Source: an uncultured bacterium (GTDB lineage Bacteria; Patescibacteriota; Minisyncoccia; Phycocordibacterales; UBA5272). Taken from it: 12,195 bases of DNA. Below are positions 11,477-12,195 of the stretch, piece by piece; the stretch's first letter is position 1, and each line of letters starts with the position of its first letter. Made by a program: the position numbers and the translations under genes. Under the pieces are notes generated by a model. That model searched no databases. It was not told the DNA's origin and saw nothing but the letters and a program-made list of their open reading frames with translations. The stretch covers positions 1 to 12,195 of the forward strand of contig CAILKS010000017.1 in NCBI GenBank assembly GCA_903834855.1, given 5' to 3'.

Positions 11477-12138
11477 ATTTTATTCGCCAGAATTAGCTTA
11501 CTAGCAAGTAAAGTACGTTTAATTCTAACATCAAAATACTTAATTTGCACACATCCCCTATATCCCTCTTTTATATTTATTCCTGATTCTTTTTTCGTAA
11601 ATGTTTTTGTAAATTTTGTTTCTGGAATACGAGTAACTTTTGACCAAAATAACTTTTCTTCTTTCTCATTATGATAACTATGCAGCTGCATTATTATTCT
11701 AAATTTACTTTCATTCAATTCGAAACTATGTCTTAATGTATGAAGGAAAATTTTAACCAAAATAGGGTCTGAGTTTGTAAACTCCAGAACACCAAAATTA
11801 CTCTTTCCCCCTTCACACTCATACGAAATAGAGGCAATTAAAAAAGCAATATTTTTATTTAGAGAAAAATTCTTTAACAGGTCTCTGGCAACTGAAATTG
11901 CATGACTTTGTCTTTCTTTTCTTTTATTAATAATTGATTCAACTGCCTTCAATCTCCCTTGTATATTTTTTTTAATTAAAATCTCCTTAGCTTCATTATT
12001 TAGCACAAGACTTCTAACAAGAAGAGAAACAGTGCTTGGGGCAACATTAACTTGTTTAGCTATTTCTTTAATAGAAAAACCTTTTTGCCTTAATTTCTTA
12101 ATTTGTATTTTAATATGACTACTTATCATAGGATACAT
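11467..12138 (-). CDS. Helix-turn-helix protein with LAGLIDADG-like C-terminal domain
   Basis: 223 residues. An N-terminal resolvase-type helix-turn-helix lies at about 19-42 (KGFSIKEIAKQVNVAPSTVS), followed by a basic linker (50-80). The second half, from IAFLIASISYECEGGKSNFG (97-116) through VLEFTNSDPILVKIFLHTLR (117-136), FWSKVTRIP (164-172) and GYRGCVQIKYFDVRIKRTLL (192-211), has the pattern of a one-repeat LAGLIDADG-like fold. I recall this from archaeal and CPR helix-turn-helix proteins. The catalytic acidic residue may be absent or moved (SYECEGG), so a regulator is as likely as a nuclease. The last codons GGC CTA TAG are the first 9-10 nt of tRNA-Trp. A TATAAT box 2 nt upstream of the first ATG favours starting at 12129 (Met4). 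Confidence 0.8.
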   Translation of the reverse strand: MYPMISSHIKIQIKKLRQKGFSIKEIAKQVNVAPSTVSLLVRSLVLNNEAKEILIKKNIQGRLKAVESIINKRKERQSHAISVARDLLKNFSLNKNIAFLIASISYECEGGKSNFGVLEFTNSDPILVKIFLHTLRHSFELNESKFRIIMQLHSYHNEKEEKLFWSKVTRIPETKFTKTFTKKESGINIKEGYRGCVQIKYFDVRIKRTLLASKLILANKMGL

Positions 12139-12140
12139 AT

Positions 12141-12146
12141 ATTATA
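12141..12146 (-). promoter_or_regulatory. Candidate -10 box for the HTH gene and tRNA-Trp
   Basis: TATAAT (minus strand) ends 2 nt before the ATG at 12138. A start about 7 nt downstream would fall past that ATG, making Met4 (12129) the likely leaderless start. No acceptable -35 box lies at 16-19 nt. Confidence 0.35.
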
Positions 12147-12195
12147 TACTGGGTTCAAATATAATACTGTTGATAATAAAAATAAAATCTGCACA

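Noticed and set aside
11351..11674. Open frame of 107 codons on the plus strand
   Set aside because: It runs antisense through the terminator hairpin, tRNA-Trp and the end of the HTH gene, so it is a shadow.
1..12195. Recoded UGA codons, as in some CPR lineages
   Set aside because: All recognisable genes read full length in the standard code with TAA or TAG ends, so nothing here calls for recoding.

Overview
The window looks like the chromosome of a Patescibacteria/CPR bacterium, probably Parcubacteria-like. It is AT-rich by eye. It carries a compact type IV pilus operon of CPR style, with short PilM/N/O proteins and no PilQ in view. Genes rarely have a clear Shine-Dalgarno sequence, and several intergenic gaps are packed with palindromes. 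This placement is an inference from gene content and style; there is no 16S rRNA gene to confirm it.

Left half (1-6645, all minus strand): one pilus assembly operon, read right to left as pilM, pilN, pilO, a PilP-like single-pass protein, pilB, pilT and pilC (cut by the window edge). PilM/N/O/P-like would form the cytoplasmic and inner-membrane alignment complex, PilC the platform, PilB the extension motor and PilT the retraction motor. Gaps are 3-9 nt except between pilB and pilT, where about 560 nt hold three copies of a large palindromic element plus smaller repeats. Divergent from pilM is comFC (plus strand), a DNA-uptake-associated phosphoribosyltransferase-like protein. The pairing fits pilus-mediated natural competence.

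Middle (7408-8414): convergent to comFC is a secreted low-complexity protein gene with its own promoter. It sits between a palindromic convergent-end region and a fourth copy of the palindromic element.

Right half (8415-11082, minus strand): an unknown two-helix membrane protein gene, glyceraldehyde-3-phosphate dehydrogenase, a four-helix-bundle (S23/23S rRNA IVP-type) gene and rpiB. This is central sugar metabolism with a small probable insert. Degenerate 7-bp tandem repeats sit at nearly every junction and run into stop codons.

Far right (11083-12195): a helix-turn-helix protein gene whose 3' end overlaps tRNA-Trp(CCA) by 10 nt. Beyond the tRNA 3' end are an inverted duplication of that end, a bidirectional terminator-like hairpin, and two further same-orientation fragments of the tRNA 3' end around a GC-rich patch.

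The strongest candidate for something undescribed is the 105-127 bp palindromic element family. It has four copies, variable but self-complementary stems, a fixed asymmetric internal loop GAGGCG/CAACAAA and a GTAC-N5/6-GTAC tip. It is seated at the 3' ends of pilB and rpiB. The second is the tRNA-Trp 3'-end array.
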